Shown: positions 7,807 to 16,136 of the stretch, one piece after another | Layout: each line of letters starts with the position of its first letter | How positions within the stretch are numbered: position 1 is the first letter of the stretch | NCBI GenBank assembly: GCA_036384795.1 | Contig: DASVLP010000088.1 | Coordinates: forward strand, 17,662-81,661 | DNA length: 64,000 nucleotides | DNA from: Andeanibacterium sp036384795 | GTDB taxonomy: Bacteria > Pseudomonadota > Alphaproteobacteria > Sphingomonadales > Sphingomonadaceae | Direction of reading: 5' to 3' | Position numbers and translations under genes: made by a program | The notes under the pieces: model-generated | Databases searched by the model: none | Told to the model about the DNA's origin: nothing | Seen by the model: the letters and a program-made list of their open reading frames with translations, nothing else

Positions 7807-8616
7807 TCATTTCTGGCATTTGGGGCAGAACCAGGTGCTGCGCCCGCCCTGGACGATGCGCTTGACCGTCCCGCCGCACGGGCACGGCTCGCCCTCGCGG
7901 CCGTAGACGTCGAACCGGCTGGCGAAATAGCCGAGCTCGCCGTCGGGCCGGGCATAGTCGCGCAAGGTCGAGCCGCCGTCGGCGATCGATTCGGCAAGCA
8001 CCGCGCGGATCGCCGGCACCAGCCGATCGAGCTGCGGGCCGGTTACCCTGCCCGCGGGTTTCCGCGGATCGATATGCGCGCGGAACAAGGCCTCGCAGAC
8101 GTAGATGTTGCCGAGCCCGGCGACGATCCGCTGGTCGAGCAGCAGCAGCTTGACCGCCTGCTTACGGCCCTTGAAAGCCTGCTTCAGCCATTTGGCGGTG
8201 AGATCCTCGCCCAGCGGCTCGGGCCCAAGCGCGGCGAACTGCGGCCACTGGTCGAGCTTGTCGGTGTCGATAAGGTCGACCGAGCCGAACCGCCGCGCGT
8301 CGTTGAGCGCGAAGCGATGATCGGCGGTTTCGATCACCAGGTGGTCGTGCTTGCCGAGCTCGGCCGGGTCGATCCGCCAGCGCCCGCTCATCCCGAGGTG
8401 GAACGCCAGCGTCTGCCCGCGGTCAAGCTGGATCAATCCATACTTCGCACGGCGGCCGAGGCCGGTAACTTTCGCGCCGGTCAAAGCCTGCACCAGGCCC
8501 GGCGGGAAGGGGCGGCGCAAGTCCGGCCGGTTGACCTTGGCGCGCACGATTCGCTCGCCGTCGAGGAACCGCGCGAGTCCGCGCACGGTGGTTTCGACTT
8601 CGGGAAGCTCGGGCAT
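7807..8616 (-). CDS. mutM: Formamidopyrimidine-DNA glycosylase
   Basis: 269 residues. It removes 8-oxoguanine and cleaves abasic sites. The N-terminal MPELPEVETTVRGL provides the catalytic Pro2 and Glu3; the catalytic Lys lies in the KYGLIQLD region, and the H2TH segment contains GLGNIYVCEALF. The C-terminal zinc finger reads PCPCGGTVKRI...FCPKCQK, so the first pair is C-x-C instead of the C-x2-C or longer spacing seen in E. coli. It is divergent from the ubiE-side genes; mutM-ubiE-ubiB-coaBC-dut is a typical alphaproteobacterial order. Confidence 0.96.
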   Translation of the reverse strand: MPELPEVETTVRGLARFLDGERIVRAKVNRPDLRRPFPPGLVQALTGAKVTGLGRRAKYGLIQLDRGQTLAFHLGMSGRWRIDPAELGKHDHLVIETADHRFALNDARRFGSVDLIDTDKLDQWPQFAALGPEPLGEDLTAKWLKQAFKGRKQAVKLLLLDQRIVAGLGNIYVCEALFRAHIDPRKPAGRVTGPQLDRLVPAIRAVLAESIADGGSTLRDYARPDGELGYFASRFDVYGREGEPCPCGGTVKRIVQGGRSTWFCPKCQK

Positions 8617-8623
8617 CGTCTTT

Positions 8624-8687
8624 CGTCATCCCAGCGAAAGCTGGGATCGCCAGCGGCTAGCGATGCCAGCTTTCGCTGGCATGACGA
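8624..8687. repeat. REP-like double-hairpin palindrome
   Basis: Two hairpins face each other. CCAGC-GAAA-GCTGG lies at 8631-8644 and GCCAGC-TTTC-GCTGGC at 8665-8680. They are bounded by TCGTCAT on the left and its complement ATGACGA on the right, so the whole 64-bp unit is also an inverted repeat. It sits in the short gap between the divergent mutM and EamA-transporter genes. The GTCATCCCAGCGAAAGCTGG core is the widespread dispersed repeat of many sphingomonads and other proteobacteria. Confidence 0.8.
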
Positions 8688-8746
8688 TGAAATTCAAGCA
8701 GCAAGCACTCTCGCCAACCTCGCCGCCTCCCCCTATGGCGCCCGCG

Positions 8747-9676
8747 ATGTCCGAGCAACGCACCCACTTGCGCGCCTTCGCCTTGCTCGGGCTGGTGATG
8801 GTGTTCTGGGCCGGCAATTCGATCGTCGGACGCGCGGTCCGCGGCGAAGTGCCCGCGTTCACCCTCGCGTTCGTGCGCTGGAGCGGCGCGTTGCTGGTGC
8901 TGGCGCCGTTCGCCGCGAGGTCCGTCTGGCGCGATCGGCACGCGCTGCTCGCGAAGTGGCCCGCGGTGCTGCTGCTCGGGCTGATCGGCATCGGCGCGTT
9001 CAACGGGCTGCTCTACAACAGCCTCAAGTACACCACCGCGACCAACGCCTTGCTGCTCCAGGCGGCGATTCCGGCGCTGGTGGTGATCTTCGACCGGGTG
9101 TTCTTCGGCACCCGGGCCGATCCGCTCCATTCGGCCGGCGTCGCATTGTCGATCATCGGGGTCGCGGTGATCGTGTTCCAGGGCGATCCGGCCCAGGCGC
9201 TCAAGTTCCGGTTCGGCTTCGGCGACGCGCTGATGCTGGTCGCCTGCGTCGTCTGGGCGCTCTACACGGTGCTGCTGCGGCTGCGCCCGAAGACCGCAGG
9301 GGAAAGCTTCGTCGCGGTCACGTTCGCGATAGGGGTGCTGACGATGGCGCCGTTCGCGGTGTGGGAGTGGTCGCAAGGCGAGCGCATCGCGTGGAGCATG
9401 CCGGTGCTCGGCGCGTTCTTCTTCGTGTGCCTGTTCCCGTCGCTGTTCTCCTATTTCATGTACAACTGGGCGACCGCCGAGGTCGGCCCGGCGAGCGCGG
9501 GCCAATCGATCACCCTGATGCCGCTGTTCGGCGCGCTGCTTTCGGCGGCGCTGCTCGGCGAGCGGCTGTACGGCTATCACTGGGCGGGCATGGCGCTGAT
9601 CCTGGCGGGAATCGTCGTCTCGGCGCTGGCGGTGCGGCGGGCGGCCCGCCGCAAAGTCCCGGCTGGCGCGCCGTAG
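8747..9676 (+). CDS. EamA/DMT-family exporter
   Basis: 309 residues from ATG 8747 (an alternative ATG lies 12 bases upstream). Ten hydrophobic segments are arranged as two EamA repeats; the first begins at LLGLVMVFWAGNSIVGR and the second near DALMLVACVVWALYTV. This is the RhaT/YdcZ-type drug/metabolite transporter superfamily of the inner membrane; the substrate is unknown. It lies 22 bases upstream of ubiE on the same strand and may be co-transcribed with it. The gene sits between the REP-like repeat and the ubiquinone genes. Confidence 0.88.
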   Translation: MSEQRTHLRAFALLGLVMVFWAGNSIVGRAVRGEVPAFTLAFVRWSGALLVLAPFAARSVWRDRHALLAKWPAVLLLGLIGIGAFNGLLYNSLKYTTATNALLLQAAIPALVVIFDRVFFGTRADPLHSAGVALSIIGVAVIVFQGDPAQALKFRFGFGDALMLVACVVWALYTVLLRLRPKTAGESFVAVTFAIGVLTMAPFAVWEWSQGERIAWSMPVLGAFFFVCLFPSLFSYFMYNWATAEVGPASAGQSITLMPLFGALLSAALLGERLYGYHWAGMALILAGIVVSALAVRRAARRKVPAGAP

Positions 9677-9698
9677 CCGACGCGGCTAGACGCCTCGC

Positions 9699-10430
9699 AT
9701 GAGCGAAACGGTCTCTTTCGGCTACGAAGACGTCGCCCCCGACGAGAAAACCCGCCGGGTGGGCGAGGTGTTCTCCGGCGTCGCGGCCAAGTACGACGTG
9801 ATGAACGATGCGATGTCGGGCGGCATGCACCGGTTGTGGAAGGACCGCTTCGTCCGGCGGGTGAAGCCGCAGCCCGGCGAGGCGATCCTCGACATGGCCG
9901 GCGGCACCGGCGACATCGCGTTCCGGCTCGCCGCACAGGGCGCCGAGGTGACCGTCGCCGACATCAACCGCGCAATGCTCGACGTCGGGATCGAGCGGGC
10001 GATGAAGCGCGGCATTGCCGGCCTGACATGGTCGCAGCAGAATGCCGAGGAGCTGAGCTACCCCGCGCGGGTGTTCGATGCCTACACGATCGCGTTCGGC
10101 ATCCGCAACGTGACCCATATCGACAAGGCGCTCGCCGAAGCGTTCCGCGTGCTCAAGTTCGGCGGGCGGTTCTTCTGCCTCGAATTCTCCAGCACCGAAT
10201 GGCCCGGGTTCAAGGAAGCCTACGACCTCTATTCGCACAAGCTGGTGCCGCAGATCGGCAAGGCGATCGCGCACGATGCGGAAAGCTATCGCTACCTGAT
10301 CGAATCGATCCGCCGCTTCCCGCCGATGGAGGAATTCGAGCGGATGATCCGCACCGCGGGCTTCATCCAGACGCGGGTCGAGCCGATCCTGGGCGGGCTG
10401 GTCGCGATCCATTCGGGATGGAAATGCTGA
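9699..10430 (+). CDS. ubiE: Demethylmenaquinone/ubiquinone C-methyltransferase UbiE
   Basis: 243 residues. SAM-dependent C-methylation in ubiquinone biosynthesis. It shows the UbiE signatures: YDVMNDAMSGGMHRLWK near residues 33-49, the SAM-binding DMAGGTGDIAFRLA, and RVLKFGGRFFCLEFS. It precedes ubiB by 4 bases, so the two are one transcription unit. Confidence 0.97.
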   Translation: MSETVSFGYEDVAPDEKTRRVGEVFSGVAAKYDVMNDAMSGGMHRLWKDRFVRRVKPQPGEAILDMAGGTGDIAFRLAAQGAEVTVADINRAMLDVGIERAMKRGIAGLTWSQQNAEELSYPARVFDAYTIAFGIRNVTHIDKALAEAFRVLKFGGRFFCLEFSSTEWPGFKEAYDLYSHKLVPQIGKAIAHDAESYRYLIESIRRFPPMEEFERMIRTAGFIQTRVEPILGGLVAIHSGWKC

Positions 10431-10434
10431 GCCG

Positions 10435-11988
10435 GTGACGCGGCCGAGCACTCATATACTACGTCTCCTCAAATGGGGCCGCACGCTCGCGAAGCACGGC
10501 GCGTTGCGGGGGATCGAGGCCGATCCGAACACCCCGCCGCCGGTCCAGCGGCTCGCGCGGATCGCGCGGTTCGGCACGTTCCAGCCCCGTCGGCCTGACT
10601 ATGCGAGCGCGTTCACCGCGATCGGCCCGGCGGCGATCAAGTTCGGCCAGTCGCTGGCGACCCGGCCCGACCTGATCGGCGAGGATGCCGCGAGGAACCT
10701 GCTCAGCTTGCAGGACAACCTGCCGCCCGAGCCGTTCGAAGCGATCCGGGCCGAGATCGAGCAAAGCTTCGGCCGGCCGTTGGCCGAGCTGTTCGCCAGC
10801 ATCGATCCCGAACCGGTCGGCTCGGCTTCGATCGCGCAAGTCCACAAGGGCGTGACGACCGAAGGCAAGACGGTCGCGATCAAGGTGCTGCGCCCCGGCA
10901 TCCGCCGGCGGTTCGCGCGCGATATCGAAACCTACCAGTGGGCCGCCGCGCATCTCGAAGCGCTCGGGGGCGAGGCCGCGCGGCTGCGCCCGCGCCTGAC
11001 GGTCGAGAACTTCAAGCGCTGGACCAACCGCGAGCTCGACTTGCGGCGCGAGGCCGCGTCGGCGAGCGAACTGGCCGAGGCGATGAAAGGCTTCGCCGGC
11101 TATGCGGTGCCGGCGGTCGACTGGGACCGCACCAACGGCCGGGTGATGACCATCGAATGGGTCGACGGGATCAAGATCAGCGACGTCGCGGCGCTGAAAG
11201 CCGCCGGGCACGACATGCACCGGCTCGCGAGCTGCCTGGTGCTCGCGTTCCTGACCCAGGCGATCAGCGCCGGGTTCTTCCACGCCGACATGCACCAGGG
11301 AAACCTGTTCGTGCGGCCCGACGGGACGATCGCGGCGATCGACTTCGGGATCATGGGGCGGATCGACCGGCGCGCGCGGCAGTGGCTCGCCGAAATCCTC
11401 TACGGCCTCACCACCGGCGACTATCGCCGCGTGGCCGAAATCCATTTCGAGGCGCAATACGTGCCCGCGCACCATTCGGTCGCCGAGTTCGCGACGGCGT
11501 TGCGGGCGGTGGGCGAGCCGACCCGCGGCAAGCCGGTGAGCGAACTGTCGGTCGGGCAGATGCTCGACAGCTTGTTTGCGATCACCCGCGAGTTCGACAT
11601 GCAGACCCAGCCGCATCTGCTGCTGCTGCAGAAGACGATGGTGATGGTCGAGGGGGTCGCCACCCAGCTCGATCCGGCAATCAACATGTGGGACGTCTCG
11701 GCGCCGTTCGTGCGCAGCTGGATCCGCGACGAGCTCGGCCCGGAGGCGGCGCTCGCCGACCGCCTGCGTACCGATTTCGATACGCTGCTGCGGGTGCCCG
11801 CCCTGGTCCGGCGGCTCGAGGAGCTGTTCCCGCCGAGGGGCGGCGCCCCCGACACGCCGCCGCTTCCGCAAGTCGGGCTGGTGTGGGAGCGGCGGCGCCA
11901 AGGCCGCGCGGCCTGGGGCTATGTGCTCGCTGCGCTGATCGGAGGCGCGGCGGCATGGGGCGCGGCCGCGCTCGGCTGGATCGGCTGA
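10435..11988 (+). CDS. ubiB: Ubiquinone biosynthesis protein UbiB (ADCK-like atypical kinase)
   Basis: 517 residues starting at a GTG. The family-specific KxGQ motif is seen in AAIKFGQSLATRPDLI, and the Ala-rich nucleotide loop as GSASIAQVHKG, followed by VAIKVLRPG (catalytic Lys). The catalytic loop HADMHQGNLFV and the DFG-like AIDFGIMGRI follow. Two hydrophobic helices at the C-terminus (residues about 490-515) anchor it to the inner membrane. UbiB proteins are ATPases required for coenzyme Q assembly. The stop is followed directly by the GTG of the next gene. Confidence 0.96.
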   Translation: MTRPSTHILRLLKWGRTLAKHGALRGIEADPNTPPPVQRLARIARFGTFQPRRPDYASAFTAIGPAAIKFGQSLATRPDLIGEDAARNLLSLQDNLPPEPFEAIRAEIEQSFGRPLAELFASIDPEPVGSASIAQVHKGVTTEGKTVAIKVLRPGIRRRFARDIETYQWAAAHLEALGGEAARLRPRLTVENFKRWTNRELDLRREAASASELAEAMKGFAGYAVPAVDWDRTNGRVMTIEWVDGIKISDVAALKAAGHDMHRLASCLVLAFLTQAISAGFFHADMHQGNLFVRPDGTIAAIDFGIMGRIDRRARQWLAEILYGLTTGDYRRVAEIHFEAQYVPAHHSVAEFATALRAVGEPTRGKPVSELSVGQMLDSLFAITREFDMQTQPHLLLLQKTMVMVEGVATQLDPAINMWDVSAPFVRSWIRDELGPEAALADRLRTDFDTLLRVPALVRRLEELFPPRGGAPDTPPLPQVGLVWERRRQGRAAWGYVLAALIGGAAAWGAAALGWIG

Positions 11989-13083
11989 GTGCGGCAGGCG
12001 CCGGCCTGGGACCGCTTCGGCCACTGGCCTCCGCTTCCTGCCCGGATCTTGCTCGCGGCGATCGCCGCGCTGCTGGTGCTCGCGGCGCTGCCGTACGTCG
12101 GGACGCCCGGCGGCGAGGCGAGCGGTTCGGCTTCCGCCGGCACTGTGCCGCCCGCGCCTGCTGCCGGACCCGGACGCGACCAGGATCTCGAGCTCTACCG
12201 GCGGATCGTCGCCCGGATTGCGACGGGCGATTCGTACTACCGCGCCGCAATCGAGGAGCAGCGCGCGCGCGGCTTTCCGGTTCGCCCTGGGCTCGCGGTG
12301 CGCCTGCCGATGCTGGCCGTCGCGAGCGCCTGGCTCGGGCCGTGGGGGCTGGACGCAGCGGCGGTGCTGCTCGGGCTCGCAACCTTGTTCGCGTGGTGGC
12401 GGCGGCTGGGCGAAGAGCCCGGCGGAGCCGACCGCCGGCCGATCGCGCTGCTGCTGCTGGTGGTCGGCACCGCGATCGCGTTCAAGCCGCAGTATCTCGC
12501 GCTGCACGAAGTCTGGGCGGGGGTGCTGCTCGCGCTCTCGTTCGCGTTGCATCGGCGCGGCCGCTGGCTCGGATCGCTGTTCGCCGCCGCGCTGGCGCTG
12601 GCGATCCGCGAACACGCGCTGCCGTTCGTGCTGCTGATGGCGGCTTTGGCGCTGTGGAACCGCCGGTGGAAGGAAGCGGCCGGGTGGAGCGTGGTCGTGG
12701 CGCTGTTCGCCGCCGGCCTGCTTGCTCACCTTGCGGCGGTTGCCCACTATCTCACCCCGCAGGACCGCCCGTCGCCCCCGTGGCTGGTGTTTCGCGGGCT
12801 CGACGGTTTTGCGTCCGACGTGGTGCTCTCGAGCAGCCTCTATCTGCTGCCCGGCTTTCTCGCCGCGCCGCTCGCGCTGCTGCCGCTCGTCGGCTGGGCC
12901 GGCTGGCGCAGTGCCGCGGGCGCGTTCGGCACGCTGCTCTACGGCGGTTACGCGCTGTTCCTGATGCTCGCGGGGCGAGAGAACAACTTCTACTGGGCGC
13001 TGGTGATCACCCCGGCCTATTTCATCGGCCTCGCGTTCGTGCCGCTCGCGCTGCGTTCGCTGTGGCGATCGGCCAGGGGCTAG
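11989..13083 (+). CDS. Polytopic membrane protein of unknown function
   Basis: 364 residues, GTG start immediately after the ubiB stop (TGAGTG). One N-terminal transmembrane helix is followed by a ~65-residue exported loop rich in Gly, Ala and Pro that contains DLELYRRIVARIATGDSYYRAA. About eight more hydrophobic segments then run to the end (LAGRENNFYWALVITPAYFIGLAF). The topology and the GDSYY element recall lipid-linked glycosyltransferase (GT-C/ArnT-like) proteins, but I see no firm catalytic motif, so this stays a suggestion. Its position in the ubiE-ubiB operon may be incidental. It converges on, and overlaps by 4 bases, the DUF4345-like gene. Confidence 0.7.
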   Translation: MRQAPAWDRFGHWPPLPARILLAAIAALLVLAALPYVGTPGGEASGSASAGTVPPAPAAGPGRDQDLELYRRIVARIATGDSYYRAAIEEQRARGFPVRPGLAVRLPMLAVASAWLGPWGLDAAAVLLGLATLFAWWRRLGEEPGGADRRPIALLLLVVGTAIAFKPQYLALHEVWAGVLLALSFALHRRGRWLGSLFAAALALAIREHALPFVLLMAALALWNRRWKEAAGWSVVVALFAAGLLAHLAAVAHYLTPQDRPSPPWLVFRGLDGFASDVVLSSSLYLLPGFLAAPLALLPLVGWAGWRSAAGAFGTLLYGGYALFLMLAGRENNFYWALVITPAYFIGLAFVPLALRSLWRSARG

Positions 13084-13478
13084 CCGGTGATTTCCTCGAC
13101 CTGGTGATGCGGCAGCAGCCGGTGCCCGGCGAGCGAGACCGCCACTACGGCCGCTTCGATCAGCATAGTCAGCCAGAACCCGTCATAGGCTCCATCGGCA
13201 AAGGCGCTCACCGCCCGGCCGATCACCGCGATCCCGCACAGCAGCGCCGGCACCAGCAACACGTCGCCCGAGCGCTTCCACGCGCCGACCATCATGCACA
13301 CGCCGCAGACGATGAAGAACGCGGTCATGTCGGCGCGGATGGTCGCCCAACCCATCGCCGTCGCCGGCTGCAATCCGAAGCCGGCGCCGATCGAGGCCGG
13401 AACGATCAGGAAGCTCAGCCCATAGAAGACGAACAGCAGCCCGCCGACGAACAGCAAGGCGGTCAGGATCAGGCGCAT
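13080..13478 (-). CDS. Small four-helix membrane protein, DUF4345-like
   Basis: 132 residues from ATG 13478, chosen for the preceding GAGGAGAG Shine-Dalgarno (a longer in-frame start has none). Four hydrophobic helices; the segments FVFYGLSFLIVPASIGAGFGL, TIRADMTAFF and GRAVSAFADGAYDGF with a following Glu fit the DUF4345 pattern as I recall it. Function unknown. It interrupts the usual ubiB-coaBC adjacency and is on the opposite strand, so the coaBC promoter must lie in the following 150 bases. Confidence 0.7.
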   Translation of the reverse strand: MRLILTALLFVGGLLFVFYGLSFLIVPASIGAGFGLQPATAMGWATIRADMTAFFIVCGVCMMVGAWKRSGDVLLVPALLCGIAVIGRAVSAFADGAYDGFWLTMLIEAAVVAVSLAGHRLLPHHQVEEITG

Positions 13479-13547
13479 CGTATCTCTCCTCGGCCGGGCT
13501 CTCGGTTCATGCCGCATCGGGCCTTGCTAGGCAAAACTTAACCACAA

Positions 13548-13578
13548 TGTTGCATGGCACGGCCAACATGATGCAACA
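13548..13578 (+). promoter_or_regulatory. Inverted repeat upstream of coaBC
   Basis: Perfect 8-bp arms TGTTGCAT (13548-13555) and ATGCAACA (13571-13578) are separated by 15 bases. The second arm ends 50 bases before the chosen coaBC ATG, in the gap between the divergent DUF4345-like gene and coaBC. The spacing (centres 23 bases apart, about two helical turns) would suit a dimeric repressor or activator. There is no T run, so it is unlikely to be a terminator. The regulator is unknown. Confidence 0.4.
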
Positions 13579-13627
13579 GTCGGGTGTGTCCGTGAATTTC
13601 ATGGCGGGGGAGCTACAGGCAGCCAGC

Positions 13628-15316
13628 ATGACTGGTCCGCGCATCCTGCTGGTCGTCGGCGGCGGCATTGCCGCCTACAAATCGTGCGAGCTCGTGCGGC
13701 TGATCCGCAAGGGCGGCGGCGACGTGACTTGCGTGCTGACCGACGGCGGCGCGCAGTTCGTCACCCCGATGACGCTCGCGGCGCTTTCCGAGAACAAAGT
13801 CTATTCCTCGCTGTGGGACCTCAAGGACGAGGCCGAGATGGGCCACATCCAGCTCAGCCGCGAGGCCGACCTGGTGGTGGTGTGCCCGGCGACGGCGGAC
13901 CTGATGGCCAAGATGGCGGCGGGCATCGCCGACGATCTGGGCACCACGCTGATCCTTGCGACCGACAAGCCGGTGCTCGCGATCCCGGCGATGAACGTCA
14001 GGATGTGGGAGCACGAGGCGACCCAGCGCAACGTCGAGCGCCTGCGCCAGGCCGGCGTCACCGTGATGCAGCCCGACGAAGGCGAGATGGCCTGCGGCGA
14101 GTTCGGCCCCGGCCGGCTGCCGGAGCCGGAGATGATCTGGCTCGAGATCGCCGACGCATTGGGGCTCGACCCTGGAACCGCCGGGCCGCAGGAGATCGGC
14201 GCCTATCTCGAGGCGCTCGAGCCCGAGGACGAAACCGCCGAGCTCGAGGAAGAGGCCGAAGAAGAGGAAGGGCACGCCCATCGCGGCGGCCTCGGCGGCC
14301 TGCTCGCCTCGCTGATCACCCGCAGCCACCCGCGCAAGGCGCGCGCCGAGGAAGTCGAACACGCCGACGAATTTCCGGCCGACGCGATCGCCGCTATGCC
14401 GTTCGCCGAAGAGCTGCAGGGCGAAGCCTTTCAGGACGCGGGGCTCGATGAAGTCACTGCGGTGCCGGATCTTTCGAATCCGCTGTTCGCCAAGAAGGGC
14501 AAAGCCCGGTCCGCGCCGCCGACCGATGCCGAGGCGCTCAATCACACGGTGCGCACCGGCGCCGGCGGAGCCGCGCCCGAGCCGGCCGAAGGAGCGGCGG
14601 CCGAACGCGGCGGCCCGGTCGAGGAAATCGTCGACCGCCTGCGCACCGCGTTCGACATCGAGCCCAGGCACCGCCCGCTCAAGGGCAAGCACGTGCTGGT
14701 CACCGCCGGGCCCACCCGCGAGCCGATCGATCCGGTGCGCTATCTCGCCAACCGCTCGAGCGGCAAGCAAGGCTTCGCCATCGCTGCGGCTGCGGCTGCG
14801 CTCGGCGCGCGGGTCACGCTGATCGCGGGCCCGGTGCATCTCGCGACGCCTGCGGGGGTCGATCGCGTCGACGTCGAATCGGCGCGCGAGATGGCCGACG
14901 CGGTGAAAGAGGCGCTGCCCGCCGACGTCGCGGTGATGGTCGCGGCCGTCGCCGACTGGCGGGTCAAGGACGCCGCGCCGGACAAGCTCAAGAAGCGCGG
15001 CTCCGCTCCGCCGGCGCTGGTGCTCACCGAAAACCCGGACATCCTTGCCATGCTCGCTGCCGACACCCGCCGGCCGCAATTGCTCGTCGGGTTTGCGGCC
15101 GAGACCGAGAACCTGATCGAGAACGCGAAGAAGAAGCGCAAGGCCAAGGGCGTCGACTGGATCGTCGCGAACGACGTCGCGGGCGAAGGCGCGATGGGCG
15201 CCGATAGCAACACCGTGCACCTGGTCACTGCGCGGGATGTCGAAGATTGGGAGCCGATGCCGAAGGAAGACGTCGCGCTCAAGCTGATGGAAATGGCCGC
15301 CGATGCCCTCAAGTGA
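13628..15316 (+). CDS. coaBC: Bifunctional phosphopantothenoylcysteine decarboxylase/synthetase with long acidic linker
   Basis: 562 residues from ATG 13628; E. coli Dfp is about 406. It joins cysteine to phosphopantothenate and decarboxylates the product in coenzyme A synthesis. The CoaC flavin domain (residues ~1-190) carries the GGGIAAYK start, PAMNVRMW, and the catalytic Cys in MACGEFGPGRLPE. The CoaB domain (residues ~355-562) has VTAGPTREPIDPVRYLANRSSGKQG and the NDV motif. Between them lie roughly 165 residues of acidic, Ala/Glu-rich low-complexity sequence (14200-14690). Both catalytic halves look intact. The gene overlaps dut by 14 bases. Confidence 0.95.
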   Translation: MTGPRILLVVGGGIAAYKSCELVRLIRKGGGDVTCVLTDGGAQFVTPMTLAALSENKVYSSLWDLKDEAEMGHIQLSREADLVVVCPATADLMAKMAAGIADDLGTTLILATDKPVLAIPAMNVRMWEHEATQRNVERLRQAGVTVMQPDEGEMACGEFGPGRLPEPEMIWLEIADALGLDPGTAGPQEIGAYLEALEPEDETAELEEEAEEEEGHAHRGGLGGLLASLITRSHPRKARAEEVEHADEFPADAIAAMPFAEELQGEAFQDAGLDEVTAVPDLSNPLFAKKGKARSAPPTDAEALNHTVRTGAGGAAPEPAEGAAAERGGPVEEIVDRLRTAFDIEPRHRPLKGKHVLVTAGPTREPIDPVRYLANRSSGKQGFAIAAAAAALGARVTLIAGPVHLATPAGVDRVDVESAREMADAVKEALPADVAVMVAAVADWRVKDAAPDKLKKRGSAPPALVLTENPDILAMLAADTRRPQLLVGFAAETENLIENAKKKRKAKGVDWIVANDVAGEGAMGADSNTVHLVTARDVEDWEPMPKEDVALKLMEMAADALK

Positions 15317-15767
15317 GGCGGTCGAAATCCGCGTCAGGCGCCTGCCGCACGGGGTGGGGCTCGCCCTGCCGCACTACGCCACCGGCGGCGCCGCCGGGAT
15401 GGACGTGCTTTCCGCCGAGGACGTGGTGCTCGCGCCGGGCGCGCGGCACGCGGTCGCGACCGGGCTGAGCGTGGCGATTCCGGCGGGCTACGAGATCCAG
15501 GTGCGGCCCCGTTCGGGCCTTGCGCTGAAGCACGGCATCAGCGTGCCGAACACCCCCGGCACGATCGATTCGGACTACCGCGGCGAGCTGAAGGTGATCC
15601 TGATCAATCATGGCGATCAGGCGTTCGAGATCAGCCGCGGCGACCGGGTGGCGCAGCTCGTGCTCGCGCCGGTCACCCACGGCGCCTGGCGCGAAGTCGA
15701 CGAGCTCGACGCAACCGAGCGCGGCGCAGGCGGCTTCGGATCGACCGGCGGAGCGGCGAAGCTCTAG
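15303..15767 (+). CDS. dut: Deoxyuridine 5'-triphosphate nucleotidohydrolase
   Basis: 154 residues, typical trimeric dUTPase. It hydrolyses dUTP to dUMP and PPi, protecting DNA from uracil and feeding dTMP synthesis. All five motifs are visible: AGMDVLSAED, RPRSGLALKHGI, NTPGTIDSDYRGELKVI, RGDRVAQLV and the C-terminal RGAGGFGSTG. It overlaps coaBC, the common dfp-dut pairing in bacteria. Confidence 0.97.
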   Translation: MPSSEAVEIRVRRLPHGVGLALPHYATGGAAGMDVLSAEDVVLAPGARHAVATGLSVAIPAGYEIQVRPRSGLALKHGISVPNTPGTIDSDYRGELKVILINHGDQAFEISRGDRVAQLVLAPVTHGAWREVDELDATERGAGGFGSTGGAAKL

Positions 15768-15887
15768 TTTCGCATCGCTTCTTAGCGTTTCGACGGCCTG
15801 GTTTCGGCGTTAACCGCGATCTTCAACCGGCTTCGTAAGCCCGGTGTCCGCCACGTTTGTTCGGCCGGCAATAAGCAGCTTGGCGCC

Positions 15888-16091
15888 ATGCCCCATTTAC
15901 CCAATCGGCGGCGCGACGGCCGCCAGGCGAAGGAGCACGAGTTGTCACGAGATCGCAAGCTGCGCCTCGACCGCATCACGGCAACCGCGCCGGAACCGCC
16001 GCGCGAACGCCCGCCGGGCAAGCTGCCCGCACGGCTCGAGCCCAAGGACCAGCAGGGGGTTCTGTGGCAGCGCGGGGCCGACCCGCTCTAG
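15888..16091 (+). CDS. Small basic hypothetical protein
   Basis: 67 codons from ATG 15888, or about 50 from a TTG at 15941. The 3' half has strongly coding-like third positions (nearly all G or C). The product is Arg/Pro-rich and disordered-looking, ending RLEPKDQQGVLWQRGADPL. No family is recognised. It lies between dut and the PilZ gene, in the direction of both. The first ~18 codons look less coding-like, so the internal start may be the true one. It could also be non-coding leader sequence. Confidence 0.4.
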   Translation: MPHLPNRRRDGRQAKEHELSRDRKLRLDRITATAPEPPRERPPGKLPARLEPKDQQGVLWQRGADPL

Positions 16092-16136
16092 CCGCGGACA
16101 TGCGGTCGATGCGCGAAGCCGGTGAGGGAGTGGCCG

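Noticed and set aside
10459..12747. Very long open frame on the minus strand opposite ubiB
   Set aside because: It is a high-GC antisense shadow. The plus strand encodes UbiB with all kinase motifs, and the minus product is Arg/Pro/Gln-rich with no motif.
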